A stretch of DNA of 55,231 nucleotides from Dermabacteraceae bacterium TAE3-ERU27 (GCA_019218415.1 JAHUUL010000006.1:1-55231); one strand, 5' to 3'. Positions 36,024 to 49,000 are shown, counted from the stretch's first letter. The notes: generated by a model not told the origin, from the sequence alone. Numbers and translations are program-made.

Positions 36024-38077
36024 GTGACTACGTCGGAAAAATCGCACACTCGGATGCCCACTCTCGCGCCGGGTACTCGGCTGCTGGTTTTGGGAGGGGC
36101 CGGGTTCATCGGTTCCCATCTACCTGCGGCTCTGGCCGCTGCGGGAATCAAGATGGGGGTATATGACCTCTACCCGGTGGAGTATCCGCTGCCCGATGGC
36201 GTCGAGGTTGTTTCGCACCTGGGAGACATTCGCGACGAAGAACTGCTCACCGAAGTCATGGCCGATTACGACGCGGTGCTTAACCTCGCGGCGGCCCATC
36301 ACGATTTCGGCATCAGCGAAGAGACCTTCCATTCGGTGAACGTCGAAGGCGCGCGCATAGTCACCGCCGCCATGCGCCGCAACAACATCAGTAACCTGTG
36401 CTTTTACTCGTCCGTGGCCGTCTACGGGGACAGCCCGGCGGGAATGGTGCCCGACGAAACCACCCCGCCGCGCCCCGTAAACACCTACGGCAAGACGAAA
36501 CTCGCGGCAGAAGAGGTCTACCGTACCTGGCAGGCGGAGGACGCCGCCGCGCGCCGCCTGCTCATCATGCGCCCCGCGGTCGTTTTCGGCCCGCGCAACG
36601 TAGCCAACGTGTTCCGGCTAATCGATCAGATCGCGCGCCGCCGCTTCTACCCGGTGGGGCCGGGCGAGAACGTGAAATCGATGGTGTACGTCGAAAACAT
36701 CGTCGCGGCGATCCTGGGGCTGTGGGGAAACCAGCCCGCTCTGGAACCTGGCCGGGAAATCTATAACTACGCGGATAAGCCCGACCTACCGAGCCGGGAA
36801 ATCCTGCGGATCGTCTACACCGAGCTAGGCCTGCGGCCCCCGAAGAAGCCGCTTCCCCTCGGGCCGATCATGGCCGCCGCCAAGCCCTTCGACGCGCTTG
36901 CCAAGGTGACTGGGAAAGATCTGCCGATCACCTCCGAGCGGGTGCGCAAGCTGAGCCAGGCCCGTACCGAGTTTTCCGCCGCCCGCGTACACGCCGCGGT
37001 AGAGGTTCCCTGCACTCTGGCAGAGGGCCTGCGCCGCATGATCGCCTGGTATCGCGAAACGCCGACCGCGCTGCTGCCCGAGCCGCACAAACCGCCGGAA
37101 AAGCCCGTCATCGCGGGCGGGAAGGAACGCGGCAGGCGCGTAGTTGCCGTGGTCGTCACCTATAACCGTGAACACCTGATCGGCCAGTGCCTGGACGGGC
37201 TGGCCGCGCAGACCAGGCCGGTGGATGCGGTGGTGGTGGTAGACAACGCCTCCACCGACGAAAGCGGCAATATCGCCGCGCGGCACCCCGTGACCAGTGA
37301 AACGATCACCCTGCACCGCAACGTGGGCGGCGCCGGCGGTTTCGCGGCGGGCATGGCGCATGCCCTGGAAGAACTGGATCCCGACTGGATCTGGTTGATG
37401 GACGATGACACCGTGCCGCGCCCGGACGCGCTCGCCGCGCTGCTGCGCGCGCAGGAAGACAGCGACACGGCGTACGACGTGCTTTCCTCCCGCGCGGTCT
37501 GGACCGATGGGTGCGAACACCCGATGAATACCTCCCGCGTGCGCGTCGGCACACCCAAAGCCGTGGTAGCCGAGATGGCGCGCCGCGGCCTGCGCCCGAT
37601 CCGCACCGCCTCCTACGTATCTGCCTTGCTCAGGGCCGATGCCGTGAGGGCCAAGGGGCTGCCGAATGCGGACTATTTCATCTGGAGCGACGACTTCGAA
37701 CACACCGGCCGACTCCTGCGCGATAGCCACGGGGTGCGCGTGCAAACGAGCATCGTCGAACACCGCACCAAGGCGTTCGCCGCCGCCCGGCAGGACCCCG
37801 GAGAACGCTTCTTCTTCGACGTACGTAACAAGATCTGGGCCCTGCTCAAAACGGATTCCTTCACCCGCACCGAGATCGTGCTTTACGGCGGGCGCACCGT
37901 GCTTGCCTGGCTCGCCACCCTAGTGCGCAGCCGCGGCAAACGCGGCGGGGCCGCCCTCCGCGGCCTGTGCGAAGGAATCGCGCGCAGCCCGCGCGCCAGC
38001 GCTCGCGTGCTCTCTGCGGACCCCGAAGTGGCGGCCCGGATTCGTCGGCTCGAACGCAAAGCGGGGCGGGGCGGCGC

Positions 38078-38081
<4 letters not shown>
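36024..38081 (+). CDS. Fusion: Gnu-like polyprenyl-PP-sugar 4-epimerase plus GlfT1-like galactofuranosyltransferase
   Basis: The 685-aa protein joins two enzymes. Residues about 18-345 are an extended SDR with LGGAGFIGSH, SSVAVYG and Tyr155-x3-Lys159. The later FGPRNVANVFRLIDQIA, KSMVYVENI, IYNYADKPDL and VTGKDLPITSERVRK run closely parallel to E. coli Gnu (Z3206), which epimerises GlcNAc-PP-undecaprenol. Residues about 365-660 are GT2 with VVVTYNREHL, NVGGAGGFAAGM and WIWLMDDDTVP (Asp460-462), like GlfT1 (Rv3782), which puts the first galactofuranoses on the lipid-linked linker. The fusion would edit the lipid-linked primer and then start the galactan. Family placement is from remembered sequences; no alignment was run. 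Confidence 0.78.
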
Positions 38082-40145
<2,064 letters not shown>

Positions 40146-40153
40146 GGAGCGAA

Positions 40154-42175
40154 ATGTCCACCACCACCATGCGTACCCTGCAGCGACTGATTACGCCGCT
40201 GGAGGCATCTCCCGATGTGATCGCCCTGTACGTTGATTCGGGGCGTGCCTTCGGTGCCTCCGTCGCGGCCTCTTCCCTGGGATCGCAGAGCGAGGAGGAG
40301 ACCCGTTCGCCTTCCTCGGCCGCCCGTATCGCATCCGTTGCCAGCAGCGAAGTCTCTCTCAGCGAAGACCTTTCGCACCGTCATTCGGTTACGGTGCAGG
40401 CCGGTGGCATGCGCTCCCTAGGTACCTACTTCAACGCTTTTCCGGCCTCCTACTGGCGGCGCTGGACCCCGGTGCGTGAGGTCACGCTTTCGCTAGACGT
40501 CGCTGGCCAGGGACAGGTAATCATCTACCGTTCTAACGCGCGTGGCGCGATCCAGCGGGTCAAGACCTATCCGGTAAACGGGGAAGCTCGGATCGAAGAA
40601 AAGCTGCCGCTGAATGCCTTCGGCGACGGTGGCTGGTACTGGTTCGATCTTTACGCCGGCACGAGCGAACTCGTGGTGGCGCGGGCAGAGTGGTTGGCCG
40701 ACGCCTCCTTGGCGCGCGAAAACGGCACGCTCTCCCTGGCGATGACCACGATGAACAAGGTTTCCTACTGCATCGACAACATCACCACCATCGCGAACTC
40801 ACCCGAGGTGCGCGAAATTCTGGACGTGATGTATGTGGTGGATCAGGGGAGCGATCGACTGGCCGACCACGAGGACGAACTTGCCCCGCTACGCGCGGAA
40901 ATGGGCGATCAGCTCGAAATCATCGAACAGGGCAACATCGGCGGTTCCGGTGGCTTCTCGCGCGGCATGTACGAGGCCGCCACGAACGGACGTTCCACCT
41001 ACGTGGTGAACACCGATGACGACATCGTGATCGAGCCGGAGTCCCTGCTTAGGCTCAAAACCTTCGCGGACTACACCACCACCCCGAACCTGGTGGGCGC
41101 GCACATGTTCGATCTGAATAACCGCTCCACCCTGCACACCTTCGGCGAGATCGTGGACCCGTGGCGTACCCAGCCCGCGGTTCCGCACCAGGACATGGGC
41201 CTGCAGCACGACTTCGCACAGGCCAGCCTGCGTAACACCCCCTGGCTGCACCGTCGCTGCGACGTCGATTACAACGGCTGGTGGATGTGCCTGATCCCGA
41301 CCGCCGTCGTCAGGGAGATTGGGCTTTCGCTGCCCGTCTTCATCAAGTGGGACGACGCGGAATACGGTCTGCGTGCGAAGAAGGCCGGATACCCGACCGT
41401 CAGCCTGCCCGGTGCCGGTACCTGGCACGTTTCCTGGGCCGACAAGGACGACCTGGTTGGCTGGCAGGCATACTTCCACGAGCGCAACCGCATCATCACC
41501 GCGCTGCTGCACTGCCCCTACGACAGGGGCGGACGCCTGATCAAAGAGTCCAACTTCATGGACATCAAGCACATCCTGTGCATGCAGTACTACACGGAGG
41601 CCGGACGCCTGGAGGCGCAGCGTGACGTGCTGCGCGGCCCGGATGCGCTGCACCCGGTGATCGGCACGAAGCTGCCCGAGATCCGCGCGATGGCTGCCGA
41701 CTACGCGGACGCGCAGAACAAGCCCGACGTGGCTGAATTCCCGCCGGCGAAGCAGGACAAGCCCCCGCGTAAGGGACGTCCGTTCTCGGAGCCGCGCCGC
41801 ACCGTGATGCCGCTGTGGACCCTGAAGCAGATTGCCAAGCATTCGTTCGGCAAGGTCAAGGAGGCGGGACGCAAACACCCGCAGGCCCTGATCGCGCACC
41901 AGGACGCCCGCTGGTGGCGCCTGGCCTACTACGAAAGCGCCCTGGTATCCAATGCCGAAGGCACGGCCGTAGCCTGGTACAAGCGGGAACCGAAGCTCTC
42001 TCGCGAAATGCTGTCAGAGGCCGCGCGGACACACATGGAGCTGTTCAAGCAGTGGAACAGCCTGCGTGAGGATTACCAGCGGGCGGCTGAGCGAATCACC
42101 TCGTTCGCAGAATGGGAAAAGACCTTCGCCGCGAACCCCGCTCCCGCCCGCAACAAGGGTGGCAGCGCCAAGTGA
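40154..42175 (+). CDS. glfT2: Galactofuranosyltransferase GlfT2-like (galactan polymerase)
   Basis: The 673-aa protein has an N-terminal beta-sandwich with FNAFPASYWRRWT, a GT-A domain with TTMNKVSYCIDNI, GNIGGSGGFSRGM and the NTDDDIVIEP motif (Asp288-290), and a helical C-terminal part. WDDAEYGLRAKKAGY (Asp400/Asp401) and GTWHVSW (His425) match the catalytic Asp371/Asp372 and metal ligand His396 of M. tuberculosis GlfT2 at a constant offset. It should extend a lipid-linked galactofuranan. The N terminus (about 20-80) is Ser/Ala-rich and longer than in mycobacteria. The ATG at 40154 follows GAGGAG; a GTG at 40142 overlapping the glf stop is an alternative. Confidence 0.93.
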   Translation: MSTTTMRTLQRLITPLEASPDVIALYVDSGRAFGASVAASSLGSQSEEETRSPSSAARIASVASSEVSLSEDLSHRHSVTVQAGGMRSLGTYFNAFPASYWRRWTPVREVTLSLDVAGQGQVIIYRSNARGAIQRVKTYPVNGEARIEEKLPLNAFGDGGWYWFDLYAGTSELVVARAEWLADASLARENGTLSLAMTTMNKVSYCIDNITTIANSPEVREILDVMYVVDQGSDRLADHEDELAPLRAEMGDQLEIIEQGNIGGSGGFSRGMYEAATNGRSTYVVNTDDDIVIEPESLLRLKTFADYTTTPNLVGAHMFDLNNRSTLHTFGEIVDPWRTQPAVPHQDMGLQHDFAQASLRNTPWLHRRCDVDYNGWWMCLIPTAVVREIGLSLPVFIKWDDAEYGLRAKKAGYPTVSLPGAGTWHVSWADKDDLVGWQAYFHERNRIITALLHCPYDRGGRLIKESNFMDIKHILCMQYYTEAGRLEAQRDVLRGPDALHPVIGTKLPEIRAMAADYADAQNKPDVAEFPPAKQDKPPRKGRPFSEPRRTVMPLWTLKQIAKHSFGKVKEAGRKHPQALIAHQDARWWRLAYYESALVSNAEGTAVAWYKREPKLSREMLSEAARTHMELFKQWNSLREDYQRAAERITSFAEWEKTFAANPAPARNKGGSAK

Positions 42176-43071
42176 ACCGGCTAGTTGTACCCTCCGCGCA
42201 GGAAAGCGCGGAGGGCTGGCGCACCCCCGGCCAGGATGCGGGTTGGCGAAACCCCTTCATTAACCGCTACCTGCTCACCCTTTTGGTGCGCAAAGAACTG
42301 CGGGTTCGCTACCGGGGCAGCGCGCTCGGAATGGCCTGGAGCTACGTTAAACCCGCCGTACAGTTCGCGGTCTTTTACGTGGCCCTCGGCCTGTTCCTGC
42401 AGCTCGAAAAGGGCGTGCATAATTACGCGGTCTACCTCTTCTCCGGCATCGTGGTGATTAACCTATTCGGGGAAACCTTTGGTAACTGCACCCGCGCCAT
42501 CACGAGCAACGATTCCCTGGTGCGCAAGATTTACCTGCCCAGCGAGCTGTTCCCGTACTCGTCGATGATCGTGGCGCTGATCCACTTCATCCCGCAGGTC
42601 GTGGTGCTTGCTGTGGGGGCCCTGCTGGTCGGATGGCGGCCGGGTCCGGCAAACCTCGCGGCCATCTGTCTGGGCATGCTGATCCTGGTTATCTTCACCC
42701 TGGGACTGGGTATGCTCACGGCTGCCCTGAACGCGGCGTTCCGCGACATCGAAAACTTCGTGGACATGATCGTCATGGTGCTCACCTGGACCTCTCCGAT
42801 CATGTACAAGATCACGATGGTGCAGAACGTGCTGGGGGATAGCTGGCTGTTCTGGCTCTACAGCGCAAACCCGATCACGGTGGTGGTGGAGCTGTTCCAC
42901 TACGGCTTTTGGCAAGTCACGAGCGGAGTTACTTTCCCTCCCGAAGAAGCCCTCCTCTACAGCCAGATTCACGGCATCTGGTGGGTCGGTCTGCTGCTGG
43001 CCCTGGGCACTTTCGTAGTCGGCAACCTAGTGTTCGAGCGTACCAAGCGCGAGTTCGCGCAGTCCCTGTAA
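42172..43071 (+). CDS. wzm: Polysaccharide ABC exporter permease
   Basis: The 299-aa ABC-2 permease has six membrane helices after a cytoplasmic start, with the family entry LLVRKELRVRYRGSALGMAWSYVKP and the later RDIENFVDMIVMVLTWTSPIMY. It pairs with the ATPase 10 nt downstream to move the finished lipid-linked galactan across the membrane, as Rv3783/Rv3781 do in mycobacteria. The GTG start overlaps the glfT2 stop by 4 nt; the reading frame farther upstream is a shadow of glfT2. Confidence 0.93.
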   Translation: MNRLVVPSAQESAEGWRTPGQDAGWRNPFINRYLLTLLVRKELRVRYRGSALGMAWSYVKPAVQFAVFYVALGLFLQLEKGVHNYAVYLFSGIVVINLFGETFGNCTRAITSNDSLVRKIYLPSELFPYSSMIVALIHFIPQVVVLAVGALLVGWRPGPANLAAICLGMLILVIFTLGLGMLTAALNAAFRDIENFVDMIVMVLTWTSPIMYKITMVQNVLGDSWLFWLYSANPITVVVELFHYGFWQVTSGVTFPPEEALLYSQIHGIWWVGLLLALGTFVVGNLVFERTKREFAQSL

Positions 43072-43081
43072 GGAGCACCCC

Positions 43082-43831
43082 GTGGCAAACCAACCGGCGG
43101 GCGACGCACCACGCGAAATGGTGCGGATCGAAAACGTCTCTAAAGAGTTCGTGCTCAACCACAACCGGGCGCTGAAAGAACTCGTATTCGCCGCCCTGCA
43201 GGGCAAGAAGCTGCGCGATAAGTTCACGGCGCTACACGACATCTCCCTCACGGTTCACGCGGGGGAGACGGTCGGGCTGATCGGTTTCAACGGCAGCGGT
43301 AAATCCACCCTGCTAAAGAACATTTCCGGGGTGCTCTTCCCCGACCGGGGCCGCGTGCTCACGCGCGGCAAGGTGGCGGGGCTAATCGAGGTCGGGGCGG
43401 GCTTCCACCCGGATCTGTCGGGCCGCGAAAACGTTTACCTAAACGGCGCGATCCTGGGTATGACGAAAGAAGAGATCGACGCGAAGTTCGACGAAATAGT
43501 CGCGTTCTCCGAAATCGAAGAGTTCATCGACACCGACGTTAAGTACTACAGCTCCGGCATGTTCCTGCGGCTCGCTTTCGCGGTTGCGGTGCACACCGAC
43601 CCCGATATTTTCCTGGTCGATGAGATCCTCTCCGTCGGGGACGAACCGTTCCAGCGCAAGTGCCTGGCGCGTATCCGGGAGTTGCAAGAGGACGGCAAGA
43701 CGATGGTCATCGTCTCGCACGAACTAGACATGCTGGAAAAGCTCTGCAACCGGATCGTATTCCTGCGTGGCGGGCGGATCGAGTATGACGGCGAACCGAG
43801 CGAAGCGATTCGCCGCCTGCGCGAGTCCTGA
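43082..43831 (+). CDS. wzt: Polysaccharide ABC exporter ATPase
   Basis: The 249-aa ATPase has Walker A GFNGSGKST (residues about 68-76), the Wzt-type VAGLIEVGAGFHPDLSGREN, signature YYSSGMFLRLAF, Walker B DIFLVDEILSVGD and the switch His in VSHELD. It lacks the C-terminal carbohydrate-binding domain found in Wzt proteins that read a chain-end cap, as in galactan O2-type and mycobacterial systems, so export is probably coupled to synthesis and does not need a terminator sugar. It ends the galactan run; 25 nt separate it from the convergent TIGR03089 gene and no clear hairpin is seen. Confidence 0.94.
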   Translation: MANQPAGDAPREMVRIENVSKEFVLNHNRALKELVFAALQGKKLRDKFTALHDISLTVHAGETVGLIGFNGSGKSTLLKNISGVLFPDRGRVLTRGKVAGLIEVGAGFHPDLSGRENVYLNGAILGMTKEEIDAKFDEIVAFSEIEEFIDTDVKYYSSGMFLRLAFAVAVHTDPDIFLVDEILSVGDEPFQRKCLARIRELQEDGKTMVIVSHELDMLEKLCNRIVFLRGGRIEYDGEPSEAIRRLRES

Positions 43832-43856
43832 GCGCGGTAGCGCAACAGCGGGAGGC

Positions 43857-44525
43857 TTAGCCTCCTAACAGGGGAGTCGTTCCCTCTGCCGCGTAACGCT
43901 CGGCGCTGAGCGGCTCTGGGCTCACCAGCAACCTGCCGCCCCCGCAGACGTTCGCCAAAGCCGCGGCCAGCACCTTCTCGCTGTAGGGCGCGTGCAGGGC
44001 TAGGGCGCGTGGAGAGGAAGGCTGCGGCAGGGGGCTGCGCAGGTGGATGCCGCCCGGCAAAATCATTTCCGCGAAAGCGGGGGAGAGGTCCGCCTCCAGC
44101 TCATCCGACATGCCCCTTACCTCGACCAGCAGATCACGGCACGGCCAGGCGACCTCGCCGCGATACTTCAGGGGCAGTGAAGCCGCCTCAAGCAACAGCA
44201 CCTCGCGTGCGGCGGGAAAGTCGTCGGCCGCCTGCGGCGTATCGCTCACCACTACGTCAGGCTCCTGCGAGGTAGCATCGACCACTATTCCGCAGCTGCT
44301 TGCGGCGAGCGCTACCAGGCAGCTCTTCCAATGCGGCGGGGTGTCTATCCGCAGCACCTCGCCGGGCAGCATCCCCATCTCCGTCGTGAGCAGATTGGCC
44401 AGCTTGATTAGCCAGTTTCCGACCACCCGGCCCGATAGTTCCATCCTGCCTTCGTTGGGGTCGTACCAGGTAAGCAGCGGGCCTTGCCCGGTGCAGGCGT
44501 TAAACAGGGTTTTCGGGTCAGGCAT
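43857..44525 (-). CDS. TIGR03089 family protein
   Basis: The 222-aa protein matches the actinobacterial TIGR03089 family, a truncated relative of the N-terminal part of AMP-dependent ligases (as in Rv3268). It shows PLLTWYDPNEGRMELSGRVVGNWLIKLANLL, GEVLRIDTPPHWKSCLVALAA and a C-terminal VCGGGRLLVS stretch, but lacks the AMP-binding P-loop and the C-terminal lid of active ligases. Its function is not known. The start overlaps the end of the CofE gene by 8 nt, so the two are co-expressed. In mycobacteria it lies next to the LCP gene cpsA and close to fbiB, similar to this context. Confidence 0.85.
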   Translation of the reverse strand: MPDPKTLFNACTGQGPLLTWYDPNEGRMELSGRVVGNWLIKLANLLTTEMGMLPGEVLRIDTPPHWKSCLVALAASSCGIVVDATSQEPDVVVSDTPQAADDFPAAREVLLLEAASLPLKYRGEVAWPCRDLLVEVRGMSDELEADLSPAFAEMILPGGIHLRSPLPQPSSPRALALHAPYSEKVLAAALANVCGGGRLLVSPEPLSAERYAAEGTTPLLGG

Positions 44526-45531
44526 CTTTTAACTCCGTGAGGGCGGGTAGGTTCTCGGCGCGCAATGCGGCCTCGGCGCGGGCGCAGAAACGCGCTGCCG
44601 CGATCAGGGCGGCGCTGGTTTTCTCCGCCGGATAGACGATCAGCCTATCCGCTTGCCAAACGAACCTGGGAACCGGGGCGGGCTCCGCGTGCAGGGCCTT
44701 GCGCAGCGCACGGGCGCGGCGCGCTTCTGGTTCCTCCTCTTCCAGGGAGGCCACATCGTCACTGTCGGGGCAGCCGAGCGCATGCCAAACAGATTCCAGG
44801 CTGGCGCGCGCAAACCAGTCATCCTCCCCGGTGCGGTTCAGCTGCCTGGCGCCCTCGGGCTTTCCGTGTACGTGAGCGGACAGGCCGCGCACGATCACCA
44901 CCGCCGCGCCGTTTGCTTTGCTGCGCGCCAGGTCGGCTGCGCAGGCCACCTCATCGGCCAGGGCGCGCTGAGTAATCCCGAGTACCCGCCCGTCGCGGTC
45001 GGTGCTGCCGCGCGCATCGTCTATCGTGCGTACCCCGCTGGCGCCGAGCGCGATGTCGGCTATCCCGAGCCGCCAGGGGCGTGAAACGGTGTCCGTGATT
45101 AATACGCCAAGGCGCTTCCCGGTGTTGGCCGACAGCGCCTGCCGTAGTTTTTCTGCTTCGCTGTCCGGGTCCGTGGGCAGGGTTAGTAGGTGTTGCCCTC
45201 CCGTGTTCGAGGTGTCTATCCCCGCGGCCGCCATGACGGGCCCGCTCACCGTGACCCCGACGCTGGTAATGCGAGAGGGGCCGCGCCTACGCGCCACGAT
45301 CCGGGAAAAGTGCGCGGCCTCGGCCGCGGCTTTCTCCGCGGCCGGGATTTGCAGCCCCAGGCTTTTGGAAACAATCTTGCTCGCCACGCAGACGATATCG
45401 CCGTCATCCAGCTCGCCGGCGGAGCCGCAATGCTGCAGGATGAGCTGGGCTAGGTCGCTTCCGGGAACCACTTCGGGCACGCCGCTCAAGACCGTTATCT
45501 GGATGTTTGCTTCGCTAGCTTTGTCGGGCAA
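44518..45531 (-). CDS. cofE: Coenzyme F420-0:L-glutamate ligase-like protein (CofE/FbiB N-domain)
   Basis: The 337-aa protein has the CofE core: GDIVCVASKIVSKSLG, RGPSRITSVG, VLITDTVSRPWRLGIADIALGASG, DDARGSTDRDGRVLGITQRALADEVACAADL and VVIVRGLS. CofE adds glutamate to F420-0 with GTP. There is no nitroreductase-like second domain as in FbiB, though the tail (about 240-337) is a long unplaced extension. No fbiA, cofC or cofG/H gene is in the window, so F420 use by this organism is open. The TTG start has GAGGGAG 6 nt upstream. Confidence 0.8.
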   Translation of the reverse strand: MPDKASEANIQITVLSGVPEVVPGSDLAQLILQHCGSAGELDDGDIVCVASKIVSKSLGLQIPAAEKAAAEAAHFSRIVARRRGPSRITSVGVTVSGPVMAAAGIDTSNTGGQHLLTLPTDPDSEAEKLRQALSANTGKRLGVLITDTVSRPWRLGIADIALGASGVRTIDDARGSTDRDGRVLGITQRALADEVACAADLARSKANGAAVVIVRGLSAHVHGKPEGARQLNRTGEDDWFARASLESVWHALGCPDSDDVASLEEEEPEARRARALRKALHAEPAPVPRFVWQADRLIVYPAEKTSAALIAAARFCARAEAALRAENLPALTELKDA

Positions 45532-45641
45532 CGCCTGCTCCCTCGCCTATGACTTGTTCCCTACCATTGTGAGCCTTTCGTCGCTTTTGGTAAAAGCGCT
45601 GTTCAGAAGCGCCTGGCAGGGAGGCGGCCCCGTTTGTCGGC

Positions 45642-45672
45642 TTGACGCGCGCTGATAACACAGGTGTAATTT
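45642..45672 (+). promoter_or_regulatory. whiB promoter in the cofE-whiB gap
   Basis: TTGACG (45642-45647) is followed after 17 nt by TGTAAT (45665-45670) or after 19 nt by TAATTT (45667-45672), leaving a leader of about 60 nt. The 205-bp gap shows no other gene or clear structure. Confidence 0.5.
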
Positions 45673-45736
45673 AGGGAAGGTCGCGGCACGCCGTGGCATT
45701 TTGTCTTTTTTCGCCAGCTGCACGGGAGTCGATCGC

Positions 45737-46048
45737 ATGACGCAGAAACGTTACGCCAGTACCGAGGATGCCGCGCTCTCCCTGGTGGATCTCGGGTCTT
45801 TTTTTGACGCCGACGAACAGGACGACGAAGCCGGTTCGTGGCAGGAGCGGGCGCTTTGCGCGCAGACAGACCCGGAAGCATTCTTCCCCGAAAAGGGTGG
45901 CTCGACGCGAGAAGCGAAGCGCGTCTGCGTTTCCTGCGAGGTACGCGCGGAATGCCTGGAATATGCCCTGGCCCACGATGAGCGGTTTGGCATCTGGGGT
46001 GGACTCTCGGAGCGTGAGCGGCGCAAACTTAAACGCAGGGCGATCTAA
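45737..46048 (+). CDS. whiB2: WhiB-family iron-sulfur regulator (WhiB2/WhmD-like)
   Basis: The 103-aa protein has the four cluster-binding cysteines Cys41, Cys64, Cys67 and Cys73 (C-x22-C-x2-C-x5-C), the turn GIWGGLSERER (about 85-95) and a basic C-terminal KLKRR that contacts DNA. The N-terminal 35 residues are acidic. The genomic position before the GT2-membrane gene, DUF5719, DUF3499 and manB is that of WhiB2/WhmD, a septation regulator that partners WhiA in other actinobacteria. ATG 45737 is preferred because GGGAG stands 8 nt before it and a TTG farther upstream would only add an unconserved leader. Confidence 0.93.
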   Translation: MTQKRYASTEDAALSLVDLGSFFDADEQDDEAGSWQERALCAQTDPEAFFPEKGGSTREAKRVCVSCEVRAECLEYALAHDERFGIWGGLSERERRKLKRRAI

Positions 46049-46066
46049 CACTTTCCGGAGGTGCGC

Positions 46067-49000
46067 GTGGGTGCACGCTTGACTACTAGGGCCGTGGTTA
46101 TCCTGCTGGGTGACCACGGCTACTCGCTGCGTACCCTGGATGCGTTGGCGGCCCAGACCGTGGCGCCTGACCGGGTAGAGGTGGTTGCCTCCGATTCGCT
46201 TCCCGAACAGGTAGAAGCGCGGTTGACGCAGGATCTTGCCGACGGCCGCATTGAGGCGATCACCAGGGTTTCCAGCAACACCAGCGTCGCCAACGTTTTC
46301 ACCGGGGCGCTTTACCGCTGTAACTGCGACACCATGTGGGTGCTGTTTTCCGATTCCGTACCCGGGCCGGCCGCACTGGAAACTCTGCAACGGACGATGG
46401 CGGAGATCCCGGACAGCGCCATCATCGGCTGCACCCGACGCGGGGTTGCCGGTCTGCCCGAGGGCGGCACGGCGGACGACTCTAGGGATCTGATAGACGT
46501 CGGTTTCACTACGACCATGGGCGGACGCCTGGTAACCGAGGTGGAACCCTACGAAATCGATCAGGGACAGCTGGCGGATCGTGCCGACGTGCTCGCCGTA
46601 GCCTTCGATGGCATGCTGCTCGATACCGAGGTGGCCCGCTCTATGGGCGGGGTAGACGCGCTGCTTAGCGATCCTTGGATGGCGATCGACTTCTGCCGTC
46701 GCGCCTGGCGCTTCGGAAAGCGTGTTGTGGTAGCGCCCGAGGCCCGCGTTATCGCCCGCGAAGAGACAGTCAAGGCGGGAAGTGAACAGGACCGCGCTAG
46801 CCAAATCCTGGAGCGTTTTAAGCGCCGCAGCACACCGGGGGCAATCCTGGACCTGGCTTTTCTTCCCCTCCTGACCCTGTGGCACATCCTTTTCAGTATC
46901 GCTGCCCACCGGATTGGTGACGCCTGGCTGAACGCGCGCGCCTTCGTTACCGTCGTAAAACGCAGCCCCGCGGTGCTGGTGCGCTCTTTCCACGAAGCGC
47001 ACAGGGCTAAAGTTTCCCGCCCCGCGCTGCGTCGGCTCTACCTATCAGGCGCAAAGACGCGGGCGCTTTGGTGGGAGACCGTTACGGAAAGTGTTTGGGC
47101 TTCTGACGACCGCTCCGTTCGTCGGCGGCTAACCCGTACAGGTATCTGTAACGTGGTTGACGAGCGTCCGATCCACGGGCAGAACGTACAGCCCGTTGCA
47201 GGGCTGATCGCGGTACTTTTCGCAGCCGTTATTTCCCTGGTAGGGCTCTCCCCCCTGGTGCTTTCCGGGAAGAGTATCGGAGGCGACTACATTAGCGCGG
47301 AGTCGTTGCCGGATACTGCCTACGCCTCGTTCACGACCGGTTGGGTTCCGCAGGGACTGGGTAACTCCGCCGCAATAGATCCCCTGGTGAGGCTGATCGC
47401 GCTGTGGCCGTTTACGGTCCATATTTCGTGGCTGTTACTGCTCGCGCTCCCGTTCGCCACCTGGGGTGCGTTCCTGGCCGCCGGTATGTTCACCCGCAGC
47501 GCTCCCGGACGAGTGTTGCTGGCGCTTAGCTACGCGCTTTCCCCTCCCATGCTTTCTTCCCTGATGGCCGGGCGCTGGGCCGATGCGCTCGCGCTGACCC
47601 TGCTGGCCTGGGCCGCCTGGTCGCTGGCGCGCGCCATGGGACGTCCGCCGCGCAGGCCAAGCCTTTCCGCAGCCGCAACCTGTGGCCTGCTGTTGGTGCC
47701 CGTCGTAGCAGCGTTCCCGGCTACGATCTTCGCTCTGCTGCTGCTTTGCCTGGTTATGCTCCCCTTCGTACCGGGACGCAGGCTGCGGCTGCTGTGGCTG
47801 TTCGTGCCTTCCCTGCCCATCGTGGTAGGTAACTTCTCCTCCTGGTGGGAAAACCCGCGCACGCTCGCGGCGTCCGGTGCCGTGCTTGGGACCGATACCC
47901 CGGCACGCTTGCGTGAAATCTTGCTGCTCTGGCCCCAGGGAATGCCGCAGATAGCCAGCGGGGCACCTTTGCCGCAGCTGCTGATGCTCGGTGGGGGAAT
48001 GATTCCGGTAGCGATCTTCGCGCTGCTGGCGGTATTTCTGCCTCGCGCGGCGGGGGCGCTGGCGCGCGTTAGCTGGGTGGCGAGCGCGCTATTCATGGCC
48101 CTTGCCCTGGTAGCCGCGCGCACCGTGGTCGGCGTTAGCGACGCGGGAAACCTGACCGGAGTCCCCACCGTCTTGCTCGGCTTCACCATGCTGGGACTAC
48201 TTGCCGCTGCCGCTGCCACGATCGACACGATCCGCCCCTATCCCAGCGTGACGGGCCGTTTTCAACTGCTTTGGCGTCGCGCGGTGCGTTTCACGGCTGC
48301 TTTTCTGGTGGCCGCGACCGGCGTGGTCTGGGCCTGGCAGTTGGTGCCACTGGCGACCTCGCAGGAAACCACGCTGGCCATTCCCGCCGCCTCGGTGCAC
48401 GCCGAGCAGCTTCCCGAAAAGCAGCGCAGCCTGGTTATCACGGTGGGGCAGGATGGCTCCCTGCACGCGAGTCTTTACACCGGGAAAAAGGACGCGGCCG
48501 ACGTTAACGCCGATCTCGCCGCAGAACGTATTGACGGCAGCTGGCGAGTAGTGGGGCGTAGCCCGGAAGACGCGGCGGATAAGGCCTTCAGTAACACCGT
48601 ATCGGCCCTGGTGAGTGGGCGCGATGACGAGCTTGAGGGCGCGTTGGCACAGCTTAACGTTGGCTACGTCGTAGTGAACGGAAACGTTGATGCCGGTCAG
48701 GAACTGGGTACCAGGTTGGATACCGTGCCCGCGTTGCAGAAGGTGGCGCTGGGGGAGAACTTCGGTCTCTGGCGAGTTGCGAAACCGAGTGGGTACGTAC
48801 AGGTAGAGGGCGAAGAAATGCCCGTGATAGTGCCGGTTTCACGCGGCGGCATCGAGGCGCGCGGAAAGGTAGAGGCGCAGGCGAACGAACGCGTTGTGCG
48901 GGTCTCGGCGCGCGCGGACGAAGGCTGGTACGCGTACGCGGACGGAAAGAAACTGGAACCTGTGACAGTCGCGGGCTGGGCGCAGGGATTCACCCTGCCC

